From contig JARSSP010000024.1 of assembly GCA_029624675.1 (NCBI GenBank), positions 57,575 through 121,574 on the forward strand: 64,000 nucleotides of DNA, written 5' to 3'. Shown one piece after another: positions 1 through 10,474 of the stretch; the first letter of the stretch is position 1, and each line of letters begins with the position of its first letter. Made by a program: the position numbers and the translations under genes. The notes below the pieces were generated by a model. It saw only the letters and a program-made list of their open reading frames with translations, was not told the DNA's origin and ran no database searches. The stretch comes from Candidatus Contendibacter sp. GTDB taxonomy: Bacteria > Pseudomonadota > Gammaproteobacteria > Competibacterales > Competibacteraceae.

Positions 1-625
1 CCATGCCGTAGGCGATGCCCAGCGCCCGCCGCCCCATCCACAGCACGCCGTAGCGTTGATAGTCGGGGAACATCGAACCGGGACGCAACTGGTGGATGTA
101 CTCCGGCGATAGCGCGGTGCCGACTAGAGTCAACGCCTGGCGGCGGCCGTTGATCACGACGCGCAATTTGGCGCCCGGTTCCAGCCGATGCGCCTGGGCG
201 AACGCTTCGCTGACGACGACTTCGTCGTTGCGGTCCGCCGCCGGCAGGCGACCCTGGCGCAGATAAAGGCGGTTCAACCGAGGCTCACGGTTGTCGGGAA
301 TGGAAACCAGCCGCCCGGTAATCGGCTCCGCAAACCCGGCCACGTCCAGATGAACGGCGGCGACCACGCGGGTCTCGACCTCGGCGACGCCGGGAAGGGC
401 CGCGATGCGTTCCCGCAGTGATTCCGGCGCGCGCTTCAAGGCCGCGAACACGTCGGCGAAACGGTATTCCTGGTAGTAGCGGGCGCGGGTCTGGCCCAGC
501 GCGTCCAGGGTGGCGCCGAACATGACGTGGATGGCGACGCCGCACACGATCACCAGCATGATGGCGACGGCTTGGCCTTTCATTTGCCAAAGTTCGCGCC
601 AGAGTTTGCGATCCAGGGCTTTCAT
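1..625 (-). CDS. ABC transporter permease, FtsX/MacB type (partial, runs off left edge)
   Basis: The reading frame is open from an ATG at 625 down to the window edge, giving about 208 residues without a stop. It begins MKALDRKLWRELWQMKGQ, followed by one hydrophobic segment (about residues 17-36, AVAIMLVIVCGVAIHV). A long periplasmic-type domain comes next, with the MacB_PCD flavour: 'ALPGVAEVETRVV', 'GRLPAADRNDEVVVSEAFA'. This is the N-terminal half of a permease in which TM1 is followed by a large extracytoplasmic domain; the remaining TM segments lie outside the window. The ATPase gene ends upstream on the same strand, only 12 nt away, so the two form one exporter. The substrate (lipoprotein, lipid, peptide or other) cannot be told from the sequence. 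Confidence 0.85.
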   Translation of the reverse strand, partial: MKALDRKLWRELWQMKGQAVAIMLVIVCGVAIHVMFGATLDALGQTRARYYQEYRFADVFAALKRAPESLRERIAALPGVAEVETRVVAAVHLDVAGFAEPITGRLVSIPDNREPRLNRLYLRQGRLPAADRNDEVVVSEAFAQAHRLEPGAKLRVVINGRRQALTLVGTALSPEYIHQLRPGSMFPDYQRYGVLWMGRRALGIAYGM

Positions 626-637
626 GGCGTTGCCAGC

Positions 638-1354
<717 letters not shown>

Positions 1355-1507
1355 GGGGGCGCGTCACTCGGCAAGGGGCGTTGTTTCTTTATTTTCATGG
1401 TTAAGTGCCTGTCAAGCTTCGGGCCTTGTAACCGAGCCTCTTAGGTCAAACCCTTTGTGGTCCAATCAATCATCCGGGCGCGGCGAAGATTCATGAATGA
1501 ATCGTTC

Positions 1508-2440
1508 TCATGGCCTGTTTTGCGGGTAGAAATGACGCGATGCGCTCAGCCAGCGCACGATCCGGGTTTCCGGCTCCGGTTGCAAGGTAGCGTGCTGGAT
1601 GCCGAAACGTTCGGCCAGCAGGGCATGGCAGGCGTCGAGCACTGTTTCCCACTGGCGCAGGTCCCGCACCACCAGATGCGCCGAAAGCATGATCTGTTCC
1701 GGAGCCACGCTCCAGATGTGCAAGTCATGCACCGAGGCCACGCCGGGTACGGTCGCCAGCGCCTGCCCGACCGCTTCCGGCGCGAGCGTGAACGGAACGC
1801 CTTCCATCAGGCCGTGCAGGGCCTCGCGCAACAGGCGCAGGCTGGAGGTTAACACCAGCGCGCCGATGCCCAGCGACAACAGTGGGTCGATGGGCATCCA
1901 ACCGGTGAACGCGATCACGATGCCAGAGAGCAGGGCGGCGACAGAACCCAGAAGGTCGCCGAGGACATGCAGCAGCGCCGCGCGGGTGTTGAGATTGCGC
2001 TCCCCGCGACTGAGTAGCCACGCCACGCCGACGTTGAGCGCCAGTCCGACGGCGGCGGCTAGCGACACCGCCTCGCCGATGACCGGTTGCGGGTCGCGTA
2101 GGCGCTGGACGGCGGACACCGCGATCCAGGCCACCAGGACCAGCAGACCCAGACTGTTGACCAGGGCCGCCAGAAACTCGGCCCGCCCGAAGCCATAGCT
2201 GTGCCGCGCCGAGGCCGGTCGGTGGGCCAACCAGGCCGCGACCGCCGCCAACGCCAGCGCGGCGGCGTCGTTGACCATATGGCCCGCGTCGGCCACCAGC
2301 GCCAGCGAGCCGGCCCACCACCCAACTCCGGCTTCCACCCCGGCGTAGCCCAAGGTAAGCCCGGTGGCCAGCCACAGGGGGTGTCCAGTGGTTTCGCCAT
2401 CATGATGATGGTGATGATGATGCTCGTGGACGTGGCTCAT
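1508..2440 (-). CDS. Cation diffusion facilitator (Zn/Co/Cd efflux), CzcD/ZitB-like
   Basis: This 310-residue inner-membrane proton/metal antiporter exports Zn2+ or similar divalent ions. The N-terminus is a natural histidine tract (MSHVHEHHHHHHHDGE), usual for zinc-type CDF proteins. Six membrane segments follow, with both metal-site motifs visible: 'ADAGHMVNDA' in TM2 and 'HVLGDLLGS' in TM5. A cytoplasmic C-terminal domain follows ('SVHDLHIWSVAPEQIMLSAHL'). It is flanked by unrelated genes. A second, truncated copy of the same gene forms the N-terminal two thirds of the chimeric gene at 21523-22365. The two copies are nearly identical in protein sequence up to the residues MPIDPLL and diverge abruptly there. 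Confidence 0.95.
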   Translation of the reverse strand: MSHVHEHHHHHHHDGETTGHPLWLATGLTLGYAGVEAGVGWWAGSLALVADAGHMVNDAAALALAAVAAWLAHRPASARHSYGFGRAEFLAALVNSLGLLVLVAWIAVSAVQRLRDPQPVIGEAVSLAAAVGLALNVGVAWLLSRGERNLNTRAALLHVLGDLLGSVAALLSGIVIAFTGWMPIDPLLSLGIGALVLTSSLRLLREALHGLMEGVPFTLAPEAVGQALATVPGVASVHDLHIWSVAPEQIMLSAHLVVRDLRQWETVLDACHALLAERFGIQHATLQPEPETRIVRWLSASRHFYPQNRP

Positions 2441-2527
2441 GATCCTGACTGGACCGGCGGCGTCAGGCGGTCAATAGCCATGGATGGAATGCGCGGCAGG
2501 AGGTCGGAGCGGCGCGAACGGATATGC

Positions 2528-5500
2528 TCATCTTTCAAGTTTTTCGCGATGATCATCGGTAAATGGAAAAGCGCGTTGGTTGGATACTCGTGTGGTGATG
2601 GGCCGAGTTTGTAGAATACAGACCTTGCCGTCGGCGATTCCGAATTCGATATCCTGTGGCAAGGCATAATGTTCTTCCAGCGCCATGGCGATTTTGATCT
2701 TGATGTCTTCCCTTTTTAAGCAAGGAACATTGCGCAGATCATTGTCAACCGGTTCTATCAAAGTTCCCCTTCCGGAGGGATGCGGGATAACCCTGAACGC
2801 TTTTTTCCCAATATGCAGATCGATGATCGAGCCATCGAACTTGTTAACATAGTATCGGTCCACATCTACCAATCCAGAAACGACCCCTTCTCCTAGTCCA
2901 TAACCGGCTTCGATGACGATGACATCCCTGCCACTGACTGGATCGGTCGTAAACATGACTCCGGAGATTTGAGAATCGAACATTTTCTGCACCACAACCG
3001 CCGGTTTAATTGGCCCTTGCCGAACAATCCGATTTTGTCGGTACAGTAGGCCTCTAATCAGCCAAAACGACATCCATACCGATTTTATCCGTTCCAACAG
3101 ATCATCGGAACTGACGTACAGATATGTCTCCGCCGCCCCGGCAAAAGTAGCTTCCTCGGTATCCTCCTGAAGACCGGAGGAGCGCACGCTCAAGCGAGTG
3201 TTTTTTAATCCACAAGCATCGACCGCCTCCATGATTTCCATTCCCACGCCCGTCGTGGCGTCCAGACTACCCTGAAGGATCAAATTACGAATTTGCTCCG
3301 ACAATTCCACAACCCGCCCGCGTTGATTTTCATCCAGAATCGATTCGGCTATAAGAATAGCATCGATAGCCGTCGAAAGCTTGACATGAGTATCTTGTAT
3401 ATCATTTTCCTCAAGAAACCGTTGGAAAGCGAATGTCGTCACCATAAGGGCTTGTGGGACTTGAGCACCATGCTGTTCAACAATATAGGCGATTTCACCA
3501 AGGTTGGCTCCTTTTCCACCCACCAGATCAACGGTATCGGCGTCAACTTCATCGAGAAGAAGCACGATCCTACCGGATTTGGCGATTCTTTCCCTTTTGG
3601 CTTTCGCCAATTCGCTAGCCTTGACCTGTAAATGGGCGGTCATCGCTTTTGCCAAAAGCCCTTCTTCTCTCATCCGGTTGAGAACCCCATTGATGGATAA
3701 CTCCATTTCTCGCTTCATCCGGTAGTGGGCTTCTTCCGATTGGCCCGCCGGGTCCTTGATATCCCCCAACTCGCGTAAACCTCCATAATCACTTAGCAAG
3801 TGAATCCTTTCTGTCGCGAACGGAAATTTCTCCTTCAAGAATTGTACATGAAACTGTTCCATCGCCAAGATGGTATTAGCCTCTCGAACATCCGCTTCAT
3901 CGATCTTTTTGCTGCGATGAGTTTCGGCATGTACTCCATCCTCAGTAAGCAGGAGAGCTTGGCCTATCTTGGATATGGGATTATTATCGGTCGCGGCAAC
4001 GCCACGTGACACAACTTCGACGCCATTGATTCTTCTATCGTGAAGCATCTTTTTTAAGAGAAACTCGGCCATGGGGCTACGGTCAACATTGGCGGTGCAA
4101 ACAAACAGGATTTTGGGGGCAACGATTTTCCTTTTCATATAGCCCAGCCGGCGTAAAGTCTGGCGTATGAGCGGCAAATTCTCTTCGGTCAAGCGCCTTC
4201 CTGACAGATTTTCCACATCGTGCAAAACGGATGCTTTGAGCAAGGCTAGCCGGGGATGACGGCGCAGTTGATCAATGCGATATTCAAACGATTGCAGTTG
4301 CTCGTTCGATAAACTCAAACTCGTCATCAAAGTTATGGCTTGCATCCATTGGCGCTCGACCATCGCGATAATGTTCGCTGCTCTCCATAAGACCTTGACT
4401 CTGGATAAATTGCTTTCTATTTCCGACAACAATCCTTCCAATTCGTTAAAAATATGCTCCAGAAGTCGTTTCAAGATCACATTGATGTAGGCGATGCTTT
4501 TGTCCGGCAACTTGATTGGAGAGCCATCAGCGCGCGTTCCAGAGCGAACATGCTGCAAGACATCGACAAACTGCTTGCGAATGGTGGAACTAATATCCTT
4601 ATTCCATAGCAACTCGGCCATCACCAAACCAAGAATATCCGCTATCATCCGTTCTCGACGGTCTTTCGAATCGATTTCCGACGAGATTTTTTCTAGCCAT
4701 CCTTCAATATCATTGAAGGTGTTCTTACTAGACAGAACACCCTGGATCAAATCGTATGCTTGTTCGCGATAGTCTCCGCTCATGGAGATAACCGACACCA
4801 TGCCCTGCGATGCCAAAACCAAAACCATGTCCCCCTCATGCACTTCGATCATTTCTGAAATCATCGAATCGCTGACCCAGAAACCCTCCACTGATTTTAT
4901 CATCTGTCCAGGATGTCTTTCTTCGAGGCGAACCACGGTTTCTTCGGGCGACTGTATCCATTCGGCGTGGGGAATGATCAGGGCAGGGATAGCGAATTCC
5001 CTAGTCGTAACTCCAGCATGGCTCAACAGTCCCCCACTGGTTACCAGGACTGCCTCGGCGGTTCGGATCGCTTCAATATCCTCGGGGGTTGTGAATGGAA
5101 CCAACAAAATACGCCCGGTACGAGTTTCAGGATTAAAACAATAATTGCGATCAAAGGTAATGCGCCCAATACGCACGGATCCATCTCCAACCGAAGCCGA
5201 TAAACCCCTGATGGAAGTACCGACGATCCTGTTTTGTTGGTGCGGTTGTCCGATTAACATGCGGTGAGAGATGGCCTTTTGGAATCCAGAAACATGAATT
5301 TTTGTTGGCACGGCAAAGCCCGCCTTGCGCAATATTTTTCTGAGCTTGGCGAGGGAAAGCCAATTTCCATCTCTTCGTGCCGTCAAGTGCTGACCGAATG
5401 CGTACAAAAGCGTCCGATTATCTTCATCAACCAAGCCATATATCGCCAGCCATTCGTTGGGAGCTATTTCTTGTTCGGCTCTTACCAGCGTGAGCTGGTC

Positions 5501-7960
5501 GATGCCACCAATCGTGCTAAAGTCTAAAAAAAGATCGGTCATCCTCAGCAGGACGGCCATTCGCAGTGCCTGACTTTCATGGGTGACAACCGTACCAATG
5601 ATTTCCTTGGATGGCTGATAGATTAGATTCTTTTCAATAAATCCCCGAGCGTTAAAACGCAATTCCCCGCGCCCCAAAGCAGCACGCAGAGGATAACTGA
5701 AATATTCATCGATGACCGCTTGCCCAACGCCACCCTTGCCCGGCTTTATTATGGCCAGTCCAACTTCTTGCAACAAAGCATTGATTGTGAAAAACAGACG
5801 ATGGCGAACCATCCGCTGTTCCTTGGAATGATACATTTGATATTCCCGCAAAACCTTGGGACCGATATATTCGCAGTAGCTAGCAAGCGGCATGCCATCG
5901 CTTCGGTACGAGAATGGGATCAAGCCCTCGACTAAAAAAAGGGTGGCAAACGAAGCCGCAAATCGATTGATTTCGTTGGGATCTATTTTATTTCGGTCGC
6001 GCTTGGACAGAACTTCCTGCGAAAAAATATATACCATGGCGTAGTCCAAATCACGGAGAGACCATATTAAACGCAATATCAGTATCACGGCATACTCAAT
6101 CTGCCTAGCCGTCCGCGCGCCGTGATCCTTGTCAAAAATTCCGCTGACTAACCAATCCACGAGGCCGTCCTGCTTGGCTTGAACCGCCATTCCCGTCTCT
6201 TTAAGAACTTTTTCGACAAAAGCGCCCCGCAACTGTTGCTCGATTTCGATACCGCCCTGATAGCTCTGCAGCCGAACAAATCCTTCATGATCCGGATGTT
6301 CAATATTGGCGGAAAACTCCACGCGATGTTCGCCAAGCCTGACGCTATAAATAATGTAATTATTGGTTACCACAAAGGTTCCGGGTATGGATTCTGACAT
6401 TCGGCGAGCCGCTCGGACGATTTCCGCAACCGCGCGATGTCGGATCAAGCCGTTGACGATGATTGGAGCATCATCCAGCTTGGCGAGCCGGATTTCTCTG
6501 GTCTCAGTCGCCCGGATACGGCCGACGGTTATGGCGATGTTGGCGCGGGCCGAAATCATACGCTCTTCAAGGGCCTTGTTTCCCGCCTCGTGCAAGTACC
6601 GTATCATGGAGTGAACGGTATCGATTTTAGCGAGTGAAGACCCGGTCAGCCTGGTAATTCTATTTCTTAAAAAGGCTGGCAATTCTTCGTTTTGAGCTAA
6701 TTCCATCCAGGATTGATCCAATTCTTGCGTAAGGGCATTGTATTGCCTGAGGACCGCGTCCCCCTTGGTGGGAGTCGCGACTTGCCGATATGCATTCACC
6801 ATTGCGGCTAGCAGGGAAACGATGGTCAGCGCCGTCCTCTTGGTCATTTTATCGGAATGCGCGACAATTAATTCAAGAGCGTCATAATTCGGCTTGATCA
6901 GGTTAATTTGAACATGAGCGTATTGCTCGCGTAATTTTTTCTTGATTCCATCGCTGATTGACACATCCGCCGGGCTATCCAACAACAGGATATAAGTTCC
7001 TGTATCGCTATCACCATCGATTTTTAATTGGCCCGATGTGTCGTCTTGCATCCAAATCGGCATCCGTGATTCGGAATATTCCACTGGATAAGTCAACTGA
7101 TATCCACCCAAATTGAACCCTGGGATATGGAGATTCTGGACGGCGATCAGCTTTATTTTGTTCAACGAATCCCATGAAGCGGTGATTCTTGCAAGTTCCT
7201 GTTTGCCGATGGCCTTGCGGATGGTAGTTAAATTATCGACTAGAGCTATCAGCGCGGCCTCGGTTTGGATCATGGATTTCAAGAACCCTTGGCTGCTCAT
7301 TTTCTTCAGGTCGATCAACCGATTAAGCTTAATAAGCTGCCGGTGTTCGTAGAATACCGCAAGATAATCGTATGCAATCGGATAGCGCGCTTGTAATTCT
7401 TCAACAATGATAGTTTTGACGTATCGATTGGTTTCTCGCGAGAGCACCGCGACCAGATCGCCGGTTTCGACCGGCTCGAATTCGCCTCGGAAAGATACCT
7501 TGGCGGGAAGTTTTAGAAGGATTCGGATAATGCGATTATTCTCGCTCCTCAAACCCATAATGCTTGCCGATTGAGCGGCGGCTTCGGTGATCGGTCTTGG
7601 GGCGGTTTGCATGATTTTTTGTTGTTGCCACAACTGATAAAGTAATGCCGGATCGTCCTCGGCAATATCCGTTGGCCAGTGATGTGTTCTGAAATGCTCA
7701 TCGATCTCTTGAATATATTGTTCGAGAATTTCCCACCCGGCGGAGTTTGGATCCTTAGCCAGCGAGTCCTGTAGCAGCGATCTGGCGCGAGTGAGCAAAA
7801 AGGCATGTAATGCGATCCGCTCTTTGTCGGTCTCATTCCAATAAATAAGGTCTATTTCGTGCAGCATAATATCAGTAATAACTTCTTCCCTGATGTCTTT
7901 TTCAACACCACGCTTTTCCAGCGCCGCAGCCAATGGCAGGAATTTTTCTTTCTTGTCCAT
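2528..7960 (-). CDS. 1810-residue fusion: PEP-utiliser swivelling domain, LMW phosphatase domain, PEP-synthase-type ATP-grasp
   Basis: This giant cytoplasmic protein has no matching textbook architecture. Residues 1 to about 930 are not recognised as any family. A phosphohistidine swivelling domain follows at about 930-1010 (TSGGLLSHAGVTTREFAIPAL, with the presumed phosphorylated His981). A helical linker leads to a low-molecular-weight protein phosphatase-like domain at about 1280-1430 (P-loop CTANVDRSPMA, Cys1288/Arg1294, DP-loop 'DIKDPAG'). A PEP-synthase/PPDK N-terminal ATP-grasp domain ends the protein at about 1465-1795 (VGGKGANLGE, 'LSVRSSGLQED', 'FTTDPVSG', 'ILQTRPIT'). The domain order is permuted relative to PpsA, and the C-terminal PEP/pyruvate TIM barrel is absent, so the phosphate acceptor is unknown. 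The gene is clearly more AT-rich than its neighbours, suggesting transfer. Its ribosome site (GAGGTAG) overlaps the atpG stop codon, so it may be read from the F-ATPase transcript. Confidence 0.8.
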   Translation of the reverse strand: MDKKEKFLPLAAALEKRGVEKDIREEVITDIMLHEIDLIYWNETDKERIALHAFLLTRARSLLQDSLAKDPNSAGWEILEQYIQEIDEHFRTHHWPTDIAEDDPALLYQLWQQQKIMQTAPRPITEAAAQSASIMGLRSENNRIIRILLKLPAKVSFRGEFEPVETGDLVAVLSRETNRYVKTIIVEELQARYPIAYDYLAVFYEHRQLIKLNRLIDLKKMSSQGFLKSMIQTEAALIALVDNLTTIRKAIGKQELARITASWDSLNKIKLIAVQNLHIPGFNLGGYQLTYPVEYSESRMPIWMQDDTSGQLKIDGDSDTGTYILLLDSPADVSISDGIKKKLREQYAHVQINLIKPNYDALELIVAHSDKMTKRTALTIVSLLAAMVNAYRQVATPTKGDAVLRQYNALTQELDQSWMELAQNEELPAFLRNRITRLTGSSLAKIDTVHSMIRYLHEAGNKALEERMISARANIAITVGRIRATETREIRLAKLDDAPIIVNGLIRHRAVAEIVRAARRMSESIPGTFVVTNNYIIYSVRLGEHRVEFSANIEHPDHEGFVRLQSYQGGIEIEQQLRGAFVEKVLKETGMAVQAKQDGLVDWLVSGIFDKDHGARTARQIEYAVILILRLIWSLRDLDYAMVYIFSQEVLSKRDRNKIDPNEINRFAASFATLFLVEGLIPFSYRSDGMPLASYCEYIGPKVLREYQMYHSKEQRMVRHRLFFTINALLQEVGLAIIKPGKGGVGQAVIDEYFSYPLRAALGRGELRFNARGFIEKNLIYQPSKEIIGTVVTHESQALRMAVLLRMTDLFLDFSTIGGIDQLTLVRAEQEIAPNEWLAIYGLVDEDNRTLLYAFGQHLTARRDGNWLSLAKLRKILRKAGFAVPTKIHVSGFQKAISHRMLIGQPHQQNRIVGTSIRGLSASVGDGSVRIGRITFDRNYCFNPETRTGRILLVPFTTPEDIEAIRTAEAVLVTSGGLLSHAGVTTREFAIPALIIPHAEWIQSPEETVVRLEERHPGQMIKSVEGFWVSDSMISEMIEVHEGDMVLVLASQGMVSVISMSGDYREQAYDLIQGVLSSKNTFNDIEGWLEKISSEIDSKDRRERMIADILGLVMAELLWNKDISSTIRKQFVDVLQHVRSGTRADGSPIKLPDKSIAYINVILKRLLEHIFNELEGLLSEIESNLSRVKVLWRAANIIAMVERQWMQAITLMTSLSLSNEQLQSFEYRIDQLRRHPRLALLKASVLHDVENLSGRRLTEENLPLIRQTLRRLGYMKRKIVAPKILFVCTANVDRSPMAEFLLKKMLHDRRINGVEVVSRGVAATDNNPISKIGQALLLTEDGVHAETHRSKKIDEADVREANTILAMEQFHVQFLKEKFPFATERIHLLSDYGGLRELGDIKDPAGQSEEAHYRMKREMELSINGVLNRMREEGLLAKAMTAHLQVKASELAKAKRERIAKSGRIVLLLDEVDADTVDLVGGKGANLGEIAYIVEQHGAQVPQALMVTTFAFQRFLEENDIQDTHVKLSTAIDAILIAESILDENQRGRVVELSEQIRNLILQGSLDATTGVGMEIMEAVDACGLKNTRLSVRSSGLQEDTEEATFAGAAETYLYVSSDDLLERIKSVWMSFWLIRGLLYRQNRIVRQGPIKPAVVVQKMFDSQISGVMFTTDPVSGRDVIVIEAGYGLGEGVVSGLVDVDRYYVNKFDGSIIDLHIGKKAFRVIPHPSGRGTLIEPVDNDLRNVPCLKREDIKIKIAMALEEHYALPQDIEFGIADGKVCILQTRPITTRVSNQRAFPFTDDHREKLER

Positions 7961-7973
7961 GTCGCAAGCTACC

Positions 7974-8906
7974 TCAATTTTGATCGATCCTGGAATGTTG
8001 GGCGGGTTTGCCTTTGTCTGGGAGTCGGTTCAACAGCGCCTCGAACCCCACGATGACATCCAACAACTCAGTGGTGATGGCCTCCTGCCGTTGTTGGTGA
8101 TAAAGCGTGCGCAGCGTTACCAACTTGTCCTCGATGTTGCGTTCGGCGTTTTGCATGGCCAACAGGCGGCTGGCGTGTTCGCTGACCAGGGATTCGGCGC
8201 AAGCGCGGAAGAAGGCGATGAAGAGCCACTCGCTCAACAGGCTGGACAGCAGGGTTGCCCGGTTGCCGTAATGACCGGGCCGGGAGCGTTCCGGCCACGA
8301 TCCCGGACCTTGCAAGGCGTCTGGATTAAGCGGCAGCAGCGCCAGCGTGCGCGGCGTCGGGCGCGTGCCGGCCTGGGGATGCTGCTGGCACAACAACAAT
8401 CTTTCGACACCCGCGTTCCGCCATTGCTCCAACGCCGGCAACATCTGGCGCAGGGTGGACACGATGCCGGTCGCGGCGGCGGGGGTATAGAACGTTTGCT
8501 CCGGAATCAAATCCAGGCTTTCCAGGGCCGCCGCCAGCCGAACACCCACCACCAGGATGCGATGACCGTGCGTCGGGAATTCGGCCAGCGTCGCGCGGAC
8601 CTGCGCGGCCAGGTCTTCGTTGAACCGCCCGCACAGACCATGATCGGAACCGAACGCCACTACGCCGACGACGAATTTCTCCCCTCTGGATACGGCAAGA
8701 TTGGATGAGAGATGGGCGGGGACTGCTTCGCCGTTTCGAAGCGCTGCTAGTCCCAGCCGCACCGCCCGCTCGTAGTCGGCGACCGCCGCGACCGCTTGTT
8801 CGTACTGGCGGATACTGACCGCCGCCAGGGTTTTCATGGTGCGGACGATGCCTTGCAGGTTTTCCACGGTGGCGACGGTGCGGCGCAGGCTGTCCAGGGT
8901 CGACAT
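7974..8906 (-). CDS. atpG: N-type F-ATPase gamma subunit
   Basis: This 310-residue central-stalk subunit of F1 couples c-ring rotation to catalysis. The ATG at 8906 begins MSTLDSLRRTVATVENLQ. The N-terminal helix (TMKTLAAVSIRQYEQAV), the middle 'GVVAFGSDHGLCGRFNED' and the C-terminal helix ('EHASRLLAMQNAERNIEDKL') match the gamma family. A larger open frame continues upstream, but it is antisense-frame noise over atpA, and the start chosen here sits 5 nt after the atpA stop. In N-ATPases atpG is the last gene, as it is here. The PEP-synthase-like fusion gene follows after 13 nt. Confidence 0.95.
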   Translation of the reverse strand: MSTLDSLRRTVATVENLQGIVRTMKTLAAVSIRQYEQAVAAVADYERAVRLGLAALRNGEAVPAHLSSNLAVSRGEKFVVGVVAFGSDHGLCGRFNEDLAAQVRATLAEFPTHGHRILVVGVRLAAALESLDLIPEQTFYTPAAATGIVSTLRQMLPALEQWRNAGVERLLLCQQHPQAGTRPTPRTLALLPLNPDALQGPGSWPERSRPGHYGNRATLLSSLLSEWLFIAFFRACAESLVSEHASRLLAMQNAERNIEDKLVTLRTLYHQQRQEAITTELLDVIVGFEALLNRLPDKGKPAQHSRIDQN

Positions 8907-8911
8907 GGCGC

Positions 8912-10474
8912 TTACCCCCTCACCCCGACCCTCTCTCCCTTGGCAGGGGGAGAGGGAGATTGAATGCTGGCGTTGGCGGTGAAGCTGGCGACCGCCACCC
9001 GTACCGCCGCTAGCAGAACCTCCCGATCCTCCTCGTTCAGGTTGGAGCCGGCTGCGATCCGTTGGCCGATCTCCGCGCAGCGAGTGGTCACCGCCGCTCG
9101 CGCCGCCCGCGCCGCCTCGCCGATCTGCTCCAGCGGTACGGCGTCGAACAGGTCCTGGGTGACGGCCAGCAACACCGCGATTTGTTCCGCCGCCGGCAAT
9201 GGTTGACATTGCGGCTGCTTCAGAACCTCCCGCAACCGCTGACCTCGGTCGATGACGCGGCGGGTGGCGTCGTCGAGCCGAGTGCCAAAGCGGGCGAAGG
9301 CTTCCATCTCTTCGAACTGGGCGTAGGCCAACCGCAATTCCCCGGCCACCGTCCGGTAGGCCGGCAACTGCGCCTTGCCGCCGACCCGCGACACCGATTT
9401 GCCGATGTCCACCGCCGGCCAGATACCTTTGCGGGCCAGGGTCGGCGCCAGATAAATCTGTCCGTCGGTGATCGAGATCAGATTGGTGGGAATGTAGGCG
9501 GCGAGATTTTGCGCCTCGGTTTCGACGATCGGCAGCGCCGCCAGCGAGCCGCCGCCGTGCTCCGGGCGCAGGCGAGCGGCGCGCTCCAGCAGGCGGGAGT
9601 GCAGATAGAAAATATCGCCGGGAAACGCTTCTCGACCCGGTGGCCGGCGCAGCAGCAGGCACAGTTCCCGGTAGGCCTGGGCATGACGAGTCAGATCGTC
9701 GTACACGATCAGCACGTCGCGCCCCTGGGCCATGAACCACTCGGCGATGCTGGTCGCGGCGTAGGGCGTGAACGCCTGCAAACCCGGTGGATCTTCGCCG
9801 GCGGCGACCACGACCACGCTGTAGGCCAACGCCCCCCGCTCGCGCAAGGCGGCGATCACCTGCGCCACCGCCGCGCCACGCTGGCCGATGGCGCAGTAGA
9901 CGCAGATGACGTTCTGATCGGCCTGATTGAGGATGGTGTCCACCGCCAGGGCGGTTTTGCCGGTCTGGCGGTCCCCCAAAATCAATTCGCGCTGGCCGCG
10001 TCCAATCGGGATCGTCGCATCCACGGCCTTGATCCCGGTCGCCAACGGCACGCTGACCGGCGCGCGGGCCAGAATCGGCGGCGCGGGCCGCTCCACCGGC
10101 CAGCGTTCACCGGTCGTGATTGGACCACCGCCGTCCAGCGGCTCGCCGAGCGCGTTCACGACCCGTCCCAGCAGGGCTGTGCCGACTGGTGTATCCAGCA
10201 CCCGCCCGGTACGTTCCACGGTCGCGCCCGCCCGCAAGCCACCCTGATCGCGCAACAGCACGATCCCTACTTCGGTCATGTCCAGGTCGAAGGCAATGCC
10301 AGTGGAATTGTCGGCAAAGCGGACCCGTTCCATCGCCGCGACGCCCGGCAGGCCACGCACCCGCGCCACGCCCTGACCGACCGTGGTGACGGTCCCAATC
10401 TCCACCGGGCGGACGGGAGGACGATAGCCGCTCAAAGCGGCGTCGAAATGGGCAAACCAGTCTGGCAGGATCAT
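8912..10474 (-). CDS. atpA: N-type F-ATPase alpha subunit
   Basis: This 520-residue non-catalytic nucleotide-binding subunit of F1 begins [20 protein letters not shown]. It carries the P-loop [13 protein letters not shown], '[15 protein letters not shown]', '[17 protein letters not shown]' and the alpha-specific C-terminal helical domain. Its start overlaps the atpF stop by 4 nt (ATGA). The last residues ([15 protein letters not shown]) are not family sequence: they are translated from a palindromic repeat that has replaced or extended the native 3' end, with the TAA stop at the repeat boundary. atpG begins 5 nt later. Together with a, c, b and gamma it forms the promoter-distal half of the N-ATPase operon. 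Confidence 0.95.
   Translation of the reverse strand: MILPDWFAHFDAALSGYRPPVRPVEIGTVTTVGQGVARVRGLPGVAAMERVRFADNSTGIAFDLDMTEVGIVLLRDQGGLRAGATVERTGRVLDTPVGTALLGRVVNALGEPLDGGGPITTGERWPVERPAPPILARAPVSVPLATGIKAVDATIPIGRGQRELILGDRQTGKTALAVDTILNQADQNVICVYCAIGQRGAAVAQVIAALRERGALAYSVVVVAAGEDPPGLQAFTPYAATSIAEWFMAQGRDVLIVYDDLTRHAQAYRELCLLLRRPPGREAFPGDIFYLHSRLLERAARLRPEHGGGSLAALPIVETEAQNLAAYIPTNLISITDGQIYLAPTLARKGIWPAVDIGKSVSRVGGKAQLPAYRTVAGELRLAYAQFEEMEAFARFGTRLDDATRRVIDRGQRLREVLKQPQCQPLPAAEQIAVLLAVTQDLFDAVPLEQIGEAARAARAAVTTRCAEIGQRIAAGSNLNEEDREVLLAAVRVAVASFTANASIQSPSPPAKGERVGVRG
8915..8958. repeat. Palindromic repeat inside the 3' end of atpA
   Basis: A C-rich arm (CCCCTCACCCCGACC...) pairs with a G-rich arm (GGCAGGGGGAGAGGG). 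It is the same family as the elements at 15885, 40714 and 53950. Here it encodes the last 15 or so residues of the ATPase alpha subunit. Confidence 0.75.

Noticed and set aside
2395..2440. Poly-histidine tract looks like an engineered His tag
   Set aside because: His-rich N-termini are natural in zinc CDF exporters and the paralogous copy has a shorter, diverged version.
8915..8960. Possible rho-independent terminator after atpA
   Set aside because: The hairpin lies before the stop codon and has no T-run; sequence matches the dispersed palindrome family found inside other genes.
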